Assembly (NCBI GenBank): GCA_946965045.2
Contig: OX337233.1
Coordinates: forward strand, 1,736,001 to 1,800,000
DNA length: 64,000 bases
From: Epithemia pelagica
Taxonomy: Eukaryota; Bacillariophyta; Bacillariophyceae; Surirellales; Surirellaceae
Direction: 5' to 3'
How positions within the stretch are numbered: the stretch's first letter is position 1; each line of letters opens with the position of its first letter. The position numbers were made by a program, and so were the translations under genes. Positions 54,306-64,000 of the stretch are shown here, piece by piece. Below the pieces are notes generated by a model that did no database searches, was not told where the DNA came from, and saw only the letters and a program-made list of their open reading frames with translations.

Positions 54306-54379
54306 GCCGGTGTAGCTCAGCCGGTTAGAGCGTGGGTCTAATAAACCCAAGGTCGTGAGTTCGAGCCTCACCTCCGGTA
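54306..54379 (+). tRNA. tRNA-Ile (anticodon AAU)
   Basis: A cloverleaf of 74 nt can be folded. The acceptor 5' strand is GCCGGTG; D arm stem GCTC/GAGC (loop AGCCGGTTA); anticodon stem TGGGT/ACCCA with loop CTAATAA, so anticodon AAT at 54340-54342; T arm GTGAG/CTCAC with loop TTCGAGC; acceptor 3' strand CTCCGGT; discriminator A. No intron and no encoded CCA, as in nuclear tRNA genes. The A and B boxes (TAGCTCAGCCGG, GTTCGAGCC) are good. The acceptor has a G-U first pair and a U-U mismatch at 6-67, so function is likely but not certain. T-rich sequence follows at 54380-54390, suiting Pol III termination. Confidence 0.85.
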
Positions 54380-54607
54380 TTTGTTATTTTGAGTTTTCTC
54401 ATACTCGTAGAGAAATACGCGCCTGTTCCACTAATACGGATAAGTTCTACATTAGGGGACACAAGACACACCACACCGACGATTTGTTTCCTCAACGTCG
54501 AATGATCACTTTCGGATTGGGGGGAGTCAAACTTGTTCAGGACCCATTATTTCATTATAAACCATTGATCGATAAATTGTGAACGAAATGCTGAGCGTGT
54601 TTGCACA

Positions 54608-57600
54608 ATGATTGGTCGAAACCGTCGCGATCACAAGAGTAGCAAGAGGACGGCCAAGAAGAAGAAAGACCAAACTAGTACTTCTGGAAGTGTGGACGAC
54701 GAGAACGACAGTCAGGATATCACACAATTCCAGCAACAACAACCGTTTGCAATCTTGGCTCCCCAAAGACGAAAGAAGAAGCAGGAAGCAGCTGCTTTCT
54801 CGTCTCAGTCCCCGACGGGAAGTTCTTCGCACAATTTATCCCCCAAGAGCAATTTTCTTCCGTCTTCTTCGCCTTCTTGGAGCTCGCAGAATACATCCGC
54901 CAGCCATTTGGCCAGCAAAGGTGAATTACCATCCCACTCACAGGACCAACCGCATCGATCACAACAACGTCATACGAGCGCTCCACCCTCTGGCCCCTTA
55001 TATCCAAGTTTAGAAGCAGTCGATGGACTTTCGGTGCGAGTTTTGTATCCTAAAATCGCAGACGACCATGATCAGAGTGACAACAGGTCACAATTGATCG
55101 GAATTCATAATACTGACACTGATGGGAACGCCAAACCATGGAAGCATGTCGAATCACTTACCACTTCCACTCGAGCAGCCTCGGACGCTATGGTAACTCC
55201 GTCGACCTTCAAAACTCGCACCGTAACCACCGTCAGTGTGGACAACGAACGTTGTAACAACAATCATCAAGGAAGCAACAAAGATAGCCCCGCTCTGAAA
55301 TCACCACCGGCTGATACCATCTTGAATCCCTCAGGAATTTCGCCCCCTCTTGTGCCTCAACCTACGCCGGGTGTTGGTACAAACACACAAAGCAGTCGCC
55401 CAACAGGAGCGTCCAGCAGTGTCTTTGGACGCCCCAGCAATCGAGGTGCTTCTTTAGAAGATGAGAACCCTGGTCCAACTCAAGAGCAGCAGAAACCGCA
55501 AACCAGCAATTCGTCCATGAGTACGACTGGAAGCGGGGGAAGTCATCAAAGCAAATATGGACAAATGGCTGCAGCTGTTGCTGCGGCAACTTCCGGAACA
55601 TCCTTGTCCTCTTCTTCGCCTTTGATGGGCAATGTTTCTGCACATTCACTGATGAATGCAACTGCCCCGTCAACAAATAACATCGGTGGACCCTTGGAAA
55701 ACGATAGATCTAGCTCTCTTGTGGGACAGCGAATGATGAATACTAGTGTTACTGAAACAGTAGCCTCACCACTGACCTCAGAACAAACGCAGGGATCTAG
55801 AACCGTGGTGTCCAGAGAAGATGCAGCAACAACGACGTGTGATGAGATCCAACCAGATGACGACGAGGTTGAACAAAACTCAGATGATGGAGATCAGGAT
55901 GACGATGACGACGCAGATTCAGATGACTCAGAATTACGCCTTGCTCTTTTGGAATCCTCAAAGATTGCAGAACGGAGCGGGACATGTGACAGCGGAGGAA
56001 CTCATACGAACACTAATGGGGATGGAGCCGATGATGCTGTGAGTTCTGTAGACCACAGCAATAGCTGGTCGGAAGAACGTCTAGAATCCACTCGAAGCAA
56101 CGCAACAACTTTGCGAACAGTTTGTGAACAGGATGAGGTTGATACAGAAGTGATCGATTTTTGCCTGCAGCAGTGCGAACAAGATCAAACAACTTTGAGT
56201 GAAGTCATTCAACGGCAAGCTGCTACGGCAGTTGATGAAGCTTCTTTGGCAGAACTGAACGATTTGTTGGAGATGAATGAGACATTGCTCAGCGTTATGG
56301 AGATGGCGAAGGAGAAAAAGAAGCAACAAAGTGTACGCGAAAGACCGCGACAAACTACTGATGGTGATGACATAGTCCCAGATGCCTCAGGAGAGGGCAT
56401 CCCTCAGGAAACAACTCTAACCGAAGTAGCCTCCAGTATGGAGATCGGAAAACTGGTTCAAAAGCAAGATATATTCACTTTGATCTGCATGCTAAGATCT
56501 CAGATGGTGGAGCAACGTTTGGAGTCTGCGCTGGCTTTGTTGAAGTTTGCTCGCGGAAGCCATTCCGACGACAACACAAAAGATGGCAGTCGTAGGAACA
56601 ACATGGATACTTCAATATGTGATGAAATACACTCCAGTGGAGGATTACATTCCCTGCTTACTTTGTTCTTAAAAACCACAGCAGAATCGGTGAAACTTGT
56701 GTCTGCGTTGGCTGTGGCGCACATATTACCAGCTAGTGTGGTTGCCATGGCAAGCACTTCCTCCTCGGCTACGGCCGCCCATCACAGTAACATCAAACCT
56801 CAGGTAGGTTTGAAGATAATGGAATGCCTGAGATTTCTCAGTACTGTGCGAGAGCCAGAACAAAATATCCAAGGCGAAATAATCACTGATCGGGAATGTT
56901 GGAAAGCCGCGACAATGGGGCTGGCAACATTCTGGATCCACGCGCTGGAGCCAATGGTTAGGACGACCAGTGTTCCGTCAAACAACAAAAGCTCTGTCAA
57001 AAGTGGATCAGTTGTGCAATACAGTGATATCGGAGCAATAACGCCAACTTCGTTAGCGCCAAGAGGTAGCAGTTCAGGATCTAGCTCGGTCACTGGGGGA
57101 CGTCAGAGACATAATCGTTCTCAAACCTGGTGTGCTTTTAATCTGCGAAGGGAACAAGGAACTGCAGGTATCCAAGAAATTTTGGAAATGGCGGTGACGC
57201 TGGTTATTCGATTTGCAACAAGGGAAGACGCATTCATGGAAGTTGACGCTGCCGACTTGATTTTACTTGTGGAACAAGTCTGTGGTATGGAAGCTGCCCG
57301 CCCTATCGCCGTACGGGAAGGAATATTGCGGGTCTTGGTGAAATGGATGAGATCTTCAGATACTGACAGTAAAACTGATATGCGTATGCAAAGAACCTCC
57401 GTGTTGTCCCTCCGCCATTTAACGTCCATCAAGGACAAGTATATGGCTGGATGGATTCATTCACAAATGGTCAGCTCTGGTGCACTTCCGGCCATTGTTT
57501 CTCTTACACGAGATATTCATTTGAGTTACCCGGTGCAGTTGGCCATTTGTCAAATTTTGGCGTCCTTGTGCATTGCTCCACATACCCGTGCAGCAGTGGT

Positions 57601-60600
57601 GGAAGCCGATTGTATTCATTTTTTGATTGATTTACTTTCGGCATTTGACTTCAACGTTACGACAGGCGACGACGAGTTGGCTCTTTTTGCAGGGCAGGCC
57701 CTATTACAGCTCGCGACTGGAGCTATTCAAAGGGCGGGAAGCCTTGATAGTGGCAACGACAATGAATTGATCGGATTTGCACCACGCGAACGACACGATC
57801 GAATACTCAAGTAAGTTACACCATTCACAGCATTCACAAGGAACTAGGAGTTTTTTGGACCATGTGACATTTGATCCAAATGATACTCATTTTCACCTCT
57901 TGTGTGTGGTTCCAGTGATATCGTTGCTAGGGGTGCGATTGCTTCATTCGTGTCGATTGCTTTGGAGAAAAGGGGCAAACTTCGCATAGTTGCGATTGAA
58001 ACATTGGGTGTCCTTAGTGAAGATATTAGTCCAAGCAGGGGCACTAGACTTCAACTCTGTGAGGATGGAGCGGCTAGTGCTTTGGGGGAAACTCTTCGAG
58101 ATAGTCTTTCTCGAGTTCAGAGTCAAAGAACTGTAGGTCATGCTAAGCAGAGCGATGAACTTCAATTCGATTGGAATGAAGTTCATAAATTTGCAGAAGA
58201 GGACCTTGAACAACTGTACTACGCGCTTTGTGCACTGTCGAATATTCTTGATCCGACGGTTGAGGGGACTCTTATTCGGGCAACTTCGAATGCTGATCCG
58301 ACGGAATCTTTGAGACCACGATCACTTTTAACAACGAGTTGTCTCCAAACAATTGAAAGCGGTGGATTGAAATCAATGCTTCAACTCGCAAAGTTTCCTT
58401 TAGTGGATATGAGAGTCGTCGAACTCGTGGAAGAGGCTTGTCATTCTCTTTCCTTACTCTCACCTTTCTTGCTTTCGAAGGACATTGCGTCCAAAGGACT
58501 GGCTGGATGGGCTGGCCAGGTATTAGACGTTTTCTGCTTCATCGTGGAGAACCTTGAACAGGAGAGCAATAGCGGCGAGTCCGACGACTGGTTCGGAGAG
58601 AATATTGACTTGCATGTCAGCGTGTTGCAAGGCATTGGAGCTCTGGCCAAGTCGGCACCCCTGAAAGTACGAATAATTGATCGCGTTCTACCATATGTAA
58701 TCCGCGCCAAGAACTTGCGAGATCACACGTACGTGTCGAACTCCGCTAGCCAGGCTTTCCAGTCGCTGGAATTTGCAGACGATGAAATGGCCGTCCAGAC
58801 GGCAGGCAATAACGCCAACCTCCTCGCCGATTGGTTCTGTTTTCAAAGGTCGTTTCTGATCCAGACCATGGCCCGTACTGAGATCGTACAACACCTGGTG
58901 GAACGGTGGGGCGAAGCTGTGGCCCATGCAAATCACAATGATCCTACAGGAGCAGCCACAGCTACTAATCTCACCCGTATGATTTCCGGTGGCTCACGAA
59001 GTTCGAATGCTAGCTCCTCGGCTGGTTCAGAGATCATGCTGACTCAAATAGGAGGATCAAACGATGAAATATCGGAGAAAGTAGTGCGATCAATCATTCG
59101 GGAATATCAAGATATTTCCGGAGACATAACGGATTCGACGAATTCAAGAAGTGGAACCCAACAAGATGAACAAGAGTCTCCAGATGGTTCTGATATTTCG
59201 TCGGAACGAGGACTGCTCTTCCAGCAGGGTTATCCTCTCAACCAGAGTAAATGCGAAGCTTCTTGGATTTTGTCACATGCGAAATTGATGAAGGATTGTT
59301 CGTCTCAAGGCCACAAAACGTTGTCGACTCATGTTGAGAAGCTTTTGGATCTTTGCTTTCCTTCCAGACTATTACGTGAGCGAGTCATTCCAACACAAAT
59401 GATCAATCTTGAATCGTCGTACAACTTCCGTACTATTTTGATGCCACAGCGACGTTACTTTTCTTTTCGGCGCGAGGGTTTGCTCCTATCGAGACTCTGT
59501 GATAAGGAACTCGGAGCAACATCTGATACGTCGGAGGTCTACTGGTCACTTAATTTTACAAACAGTTCGTTCGCCGGAGAGTTCCCAGAATCGCTTGTTC
59601 AAGCTCTCTACTTGTGTCCGTCAATCAGTGCTCTATCCTTCGTTGGGAATAGCAGGAAGTTGGATGAGAGCGATGTCAAAGAGGGAAACTCTAGTGATGA
59701 AAAAGGGTCGAGTATGCATGGGGACGCTCCTCCAGAGGGTGGTGGACTTTTGGCAAACCTTGTGGGCTCGTTGCCACCCTGGGTTGCAAATCTTACGTTC
59801 GAAAGAGTTTTGGACGACCAAGGCATGAAAGCTCTGGTTGCCATCCTTGAAACGCTCGGGAGACTGACAGCAGGTCAAGGCTTGACGCGCCAGTCATTTA
59901 CAAAGAAAGTATTGCCCGGGCATAGACGTTCAGCATTGTCCTTGGATGTCCAGGCACAAGGAAGATTTTCATTCTTCGCTGTGCGCCACTCGCCAGAGTT
60001 ATCTAGTGTGGCATGGCGAAACTTCTTTGGACTGGTCGGTCAAACTCATCCAGCAGCTCGACGGCACGCAGAGATGCGCCCATTGTCGAGCCTTCGTTGT
60101 CTGGACATTAGCAATAATGGTCTTGGAGATGAACTGTGCGCAAGCGTGCTTGAAATCATCCATTGCAAAACTTCCGGATGTCGGATTGAAGAGCTCGATT
60201 TGTCTGGTAACCGAATTGTAGAAGGGAAACATGTCCTGAAGGTGCTGACAGGCTACACTCAGAAATATCGCGCTCACAAGCTTTCTGGAGTTCAAGTTCG
60301 AGCAACACCTTGGCAAGCACCTCTCCGCACGCTACACTTGGCTTCTAATGGTTTAAACAGAGGAAAAGCTTGGCTCGAGATAGTTGCGCTGCTCAAGAAC
60401 AATACACTAGAGCTCAGGGTACTGGACTTCTCGGCCAACAAGCTCTTTCTGAACGAGGATGACTACGATAGTGATATCCTGGTTTCGTCCTTGATGAAAA
60501 ATACCTCACTACAATGTTTGAATCTTTCAGGCAACCAGTTTAGCCCAGAAACAGTTGATGACATCTTGGAGCAACTACGGCATGTTTCGAGCGATAAAGG

Positions 60601-62604
60601 CCTTGCAATTATAGATTTATCGAAGAACTCGCCACCTTTGAACGAACGTCAAGAAATCGTTCTGGAAGGCATATCAAGGAACTCACGTAACTCCGTTCTG
60701 CATCGCTTGAATGCGGAAAAAGAAGCCAAGAAGGCGGAAGAATTGGAATTAGCAAACTTGAATGAGGATGAAAGCATTGACGAGGCTGTCGAGGCGCTTC
60801 TATTACAACAAGAAAGCAAGACAGATCACTTATCATCTCTCACGGACTCAACCGAACCTCTTGGAAACAATAAGATCACGGTGCTTTTCTCGGCTCCGCT
60901 TGTTTTCAAAGATGGATCGGAGAATCTTCGTCCGTTTGCAAAGTTAGACTTTGAGATGGAGCGTGAACTACTTTGGTACGTAATTTTAGGGCGTTTTCGT
61001 GTGATCCGCTGTACTCCCCTCACCTCAGCTGTTTGTGAAGGCAATGTCTGAAAGAGGCTTCAAGGGACATCGAGTTGTCCTTTGACTCTGCGACACATGA
61101 CCGCCTTTTGGCAACAATATCAAAGCGATGTGGGTGCTTACATTATTCAGGTCATGGAAATGAACATTACCTGCCGTTCGAGGATGGCAAAGGAGGACCG
61201 AACTGGTTTGAAGTTGAAGATATAAGGAAACTCATTGGTGCTCGACAGGGGGATGTACCTTTTCGGTTTGTTTTCGTCTCCGCGTGTTATTCTGGGTTGG
61301 CCGGAGAGACTTTTGCATCCGCTGGAGTGCCCCATGTTGTCTGCTGTCGGCAGGAGTTTGAATTGAAGGATGCAGCCGCGTTGGCTTTCACTCGGCAGTT
61401 CTACCTGGCACTTGCCGATGGCCACACGGTGAAAGAGTCATTCGAGCTGGGATGCAAAGCTGTTCGGGCGACGCCAAATCTTCGTGATGCAGAGAAAGAG
61501 ATGGAGAAGTTCATCCTTTTGCCAAAAGATGGAAACCACGACGTCCCAGTTTTTGACGCGAAACCAGTTCCACAATGGCCACGATCACTAAACACCGGAG
61601 GTGGCATCTCTTCTCGCGCACTTCTGTCGAAATCTAAGATGGCTGATAGGAATGCGAGGAGTGTTGAACTGGATGTACGCAACATGATTCAAGAGGATCC
61701 TTCTCCATCTCCTCCGCAATTTTTCCTCGGCCGCGAGGTTGACATGTATATTGTCCTCAATCTATTACTTGTCAAACGGCTTGTCAGTGTTATTGGAGAC
61801 GTTGGGGTTGGGCGGTCATCGCTGGTTTGTGCGTTATGCCATTACGTCAACGAACGGAAAACAACGATGAATCATGTTAAACGTATATTCTACGTCAAGG
61901 CGAAACAAGGAAGAGCGAAACAACACAGGGTGAGATCTCTGGTGCAAAGGCTTGTAAAGAAACTTGTTGAATCTGAGACGATTAGTTCTGAAGACTTCGG
62001 CAAAGACGCTGATATTGAATCTCTTTTCGACCGTATCTGTAAAGGGTTGAAGAACGAGCATGCTTTGATTGTATTTGACCGCACCGAATTGTTGGAAGAT
62101 GACGAAGCCAACGAATTCCCCATGTTTCTGAGCAATTTGTTTCGTGAAACACGAAATGTCAGAGTTCTTCTCACGGCGAAAGAAACACTTGGAATTCCCT
62201 CTATCGGTGGCCATGTGGAGCATTATTACAGACTGGGTCCCCTTACTTATGCGAACTCCGTTCGACTGTTTTCATCACTTTGCCCGTACATGCACACACC
62301 CTCAGACCGTCGTCGCTTATACACAAAAATGGTGGCGAACATGGAAGAAGCAGAACTTTTGCCAACAGATCCTGGAATTAGCCGGTCGGTTCGTACCAAA
62401 TTTGATTTGATCGGGAATGGGATCCCGTCCAACATTGAAAAAGCAGCGTATACAATATCCAAAGAAAACTTCATGTCGCTGTTCCGATCCGAGGGACAAG
62501 AGGACAACGAACAGCAGCGAGAACATACACAAACTGGTTTTGAAAACTTGGACGAGGAGGAGCAGCGAGAACATCTTCAAATTGGTTTTGAAACCCTTGA
62601 GTAG
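54608..62604 (+). CDS. ARM-LRR-CHAT-NB-ARC-like protein (NLR/apoptosome-like), three exons
   Basis: Exons are 54608-57810, 57916-60975 and 61041-62604. Joined they give 7827 nt and 2608 residues with no stop. Residues 1-600 are Ser/Gln/Asp-rich and disordered. From about 610 to 1600 there are ARM/HEAT-like helices (GGLHSLLTLFLKTTAESVKL, ALPAIVSLTRDIHLSYPV, GAIASFVSIALEKRGKLR). About 1637-1985 are leucine-rich repeats (LRCLDISNNGLGDEL, IEELDLSGNRI, LRTLHLASNGL, LRVLDFSANKL, LQCLNLSGNQF). About 2055-2240 is a CHAT protease: KITVLFSAPLVF, LHYSGHG with His2126, VFVSACYSG with Cys2170. Then comes an NB-ARC-like NTPase with P-loop GDVGVGRSS (2340-2348), Walker B ALIVFDRTELL, VRVLLTAKE and RLGPLTYANSVRLFSSL. 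CHAT proteases and NB-ARC switches act in cell death and immunity in other lineages; that role here is inference. It is a single intact gene 229 bp after the tRNA. Confidence 0.88.
57811..57915 (+). other. intron 1 of the ARM-LRR-CHAT gene
   Basis: 105 bp, donor GTAAGT, acceptor TTCCAG. Removing it joins AA with T to make an Asn codon (1068) and keeps the frame (ILN-DIVARGAIAS). Confidence 0.85.
60976..61040 (+). other. intron 2 of the ARM-LRR-CHAT gene
   Basis: 65 bp, donor GTACGT, acceptor GTGAAG. It splits the Trp2088 codon (TG/G) and lies inside the CHAT domain, joining ELLW to QCLKEASRDIEL. The alternative acceptor at 61028 would create a stop after three codons and is rejected. Confidence 0.82.
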
Positions 62605-63065
62605 ATAGAAAGGGGTCTAAGCCTCGGACTTATTTTTGCAACCTTACCACTCTCGGAAACCTACTCCTAGAAACGTTGAGCTTGGAGATCTCTTCTTTCT
62701 AAAACAGAATGAACGCGAGAGATCTTTGTCCATTTTGCATAATAACAACCGTACTGCAGAACAATGATATGAAGTCCTAGCACCTATTTGTTATGTGAGA
62801 CCTCACAATGATGCCCTGACTTCCAGATACCGTGGTGCAGATTACTTTCATTCATTCATCCGAAAGTACTATCTCCAATAAGCTTGCGACCCAAGCCATT
62901 GTACTATCTTCAAAACCTTTCCGTCGCTATAATACGATAGGAGATGAACACGGCCCGGTGCCAATCCATGAGTAAGGAACGATGTTCCAGTTCTCATTGT
63001 CACTTTTAATGCCCATACATCTCCAATCAAATGTCTGTTTTCGAACATCGGTAGGGCCCTGTTCC
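62605..63065. other. convergent 3' regions
   Basis: Non-coding sequence between two genes that point at each other (62604 on plus, 63066 on minus). It probably holds both 3' UTRs; no clear polyadenylation signal stands out. Confidence 0.5.
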
Positions 63066-63671
63066 CTATTCCACTCTTTGACGTTTACGTCGTCTCTGTT
63101 CTTCAGGTCGTTGGTCCAAAAAGGGCAAAACACAACGTAGGATAGTAACAACTTCATTGCTTCGATAGTACGCCGTTTTGTTCGTTTTCCATCCCTCCGA
63201 GGCCCAAACCACCGCTGAAGTAAAGCTATTCAAGGCGGAGGAAGGAGCATGAATCTTACAAACAGTCTTCCACGCTGCCAATTCCAAAAAGTGCATATGA
63301 TGTAAATCCTCTGTTTGCGTCAAAATTCTCTTAACATTGCGATTGGCATTCTCATCACGATTATTAACAAGGGAGCGCGCAAAGATTGCATAACATGAAT
63401 CCCTCCAATAATCGTGAGCCAATCGCTCAATGCGAGGAACCAGGGACTGGAACTCACACACTTCCAGCATGATGCGCTTCATCGAATCATATGACTCTTG
63501 ATTGCTTATATGTCGGTGGCCCGCCAAGTGAGAGCTTAAATTGCCTTCCCCGACAAGTACGTTGCAGAGAAAACAAGCATACTTCTTATTCTCGATGTGC
63601 CGGTGGCTCACTAAGAAATTAATGAAGTTTGATAGACGACCAAAATGTTCCGAAGAATCCGTTGAATCCAT
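63066..63671 (-). CDS. small C2H2 zinc-finger protein
   Basis: From ATG 63671 a 201-residue frame runs to TGA/TAA at 63066. Residues 32-54 form a C2H2-type finger: ACFLCNVLVGEGNLSSHLAG followed by HRHIS, i.e. C-x2-C-x12-H-x-x-x-H or near spacing, like matrin/U1-type fingers that bind RNA or DNA. Next is an alpha-helical, Arg-rich middle (IERLAHDYWRDSCYAIFARS) and a basic tail RRRKRQRVE that could be a nuclear localisation signal. The frame is complete and uninterrupted, with normal host-like codon use. It converges on the ARM-LRR-CHAT gene, 460 bp apart. The specific role is unknown. Confidence 0.72.
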   Translation of the reverse strand: MDSTDSSEHFGRLSNFINFLVSHRHIENKKYACFLCNVLVGEGNLSSHLAGHRHISNQESYDSMKRIMLEVCEFQSLVPRIERLAHDYWRDSCYAIFARSLVNNRDENANRNVKRILTQTEDLHHMHFLELAAWKTVCKIHAPSSALNSFTSAVVWASEGWKTNKTAYYRSNEVVTILRCVLPFLDQRPEEQRRRKRQRVE

Positions 63672-64000
63672 TGTACCATTGGTATCTCCTGGTCTCCCAT
63701 TGGACGCAAAAAAAAGGTTTTCGTGGAACCGGGATCAAAATGTCAGTAGTCAGTAGCAAGTCTGTCCGTATTCGGAGTACTGTCAGCCATCTGGAGAAGG
63801 TTGAAGTTTTTGCGCCCCGACCGCCGACATACACTCTCTCACAATGGCGTCGAAGAGCTGTCTCGAGTAGTTTGACAGCGACGATGAAGCGATGAGCTAT
63901 CAGAATCATTGAGTTTAAAAAGCAGAAGGACTGATAGAGGACCAATCACGTCGTTCTCGACGGGTGTCTTTACTGGTCTTTCCGTCAGCGTCATGAGATG
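63672..64000. other. upstream region of the zinc-finger gene
   Basis: Non-coding 5' region of the minus-strand gene; no TATA box or other motif is convincing. A frame continues through it but appears to be a shadow. Confidence 0.4.

Noticed and set aside
61028-61040. Alternative acceptor (CAG at 61028) for intron 2 of the large gene
   Set aside because: It introduces a stop three codons later; the acceptor at 61040 keeps the CHAT domain in frame.

Overview
The window looks like nuclear DNA of a eukaryotic microalga, most likely a pennate diatom. The evidence is short GT-AG introns (105 and 65 bp), a nuclear-type tRNA-Ile(AAU), copia polyproteins of the diatom type, a piggyBac transposase with the N-terminal extra domain I associate with diatoms, and KRBA2-like integrase, PIF1-like helicase and HARBI1-like remnants. 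Most of it is a transposon graveyard. Many reading frames carry stops or frameshifts, so broken genes are called pseudogenes. I could not run searches; family names come from motifs read by eye.

Layout. 0.6-2.1 kb: frameshifted PIF1-like helicase. 2.5-2.7 kb: fragment of a KRBA2-like integrase. 6.5-7.4 kb (-): 2OG-oxygenase-like remnant. 8.6-9.4 kb: non-autonomous element with ~200-bp terminal inverted repeats. 10.8-15.0 kb: a whole piggyBac element with TTAA duplications, matching inverted ends, a broken transposase and a convergent accessory ORF. It is inserted exactly at the stop codon of an unrecognised ORF, and a copia gag/protease remnant follows (15.2-17.0 kb). 18.4-22.0 kb: HARBI1-like and mariner-like DDE transposase remnants. 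22.6-25.5 kb: KRBA2/Ginger-like integrase followed by an ORF of about 30 seven-residue repeats, then hairpin-bearing satellite units. 25.9-28.8 kb (-): unrecognised genes around a duplicated spacer. 29.3-35.0 kb: a large copia element (protease, integrase, RT, RNase H) fused in frame to a zinc-finger-like N-terminus.

35.4-53.4 kb is the strangest accessory region. It holds an unrecognised gene, two Cys-rich paralogs, and a 7.6-kb minus-strand reading frame (47.58 to 39.92 kb). That frame joins a Gag-like domain, two RING fingers, a tryptophan-spaced repeat region, a 2OG-oxygenase-like domain and a PKDSEQ repeat tail. Divergent from it, across a 2.4-kb array of repeated hairpins, lies a Ulp1-like protease followed by a KRBA2-type Cys-rich C-terminus. 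A decayed second copy of the 2OG-family gene follows at 51.7-53.4 kb.

54.3-63.7 kb looks like ordinary host DNA: the tRNA-Ile, then one intact three-exon gene encoding a 2608-residue protein with ARM-like repeats, leucine-rich repeats, a CHAT caspase-like protease and an NB-ARC-like NTPase. This resembles an NLR or apoptosome in its parts and is the best candidate here for an undescribed system. A small zinc-finger gene converges on its 3' end.
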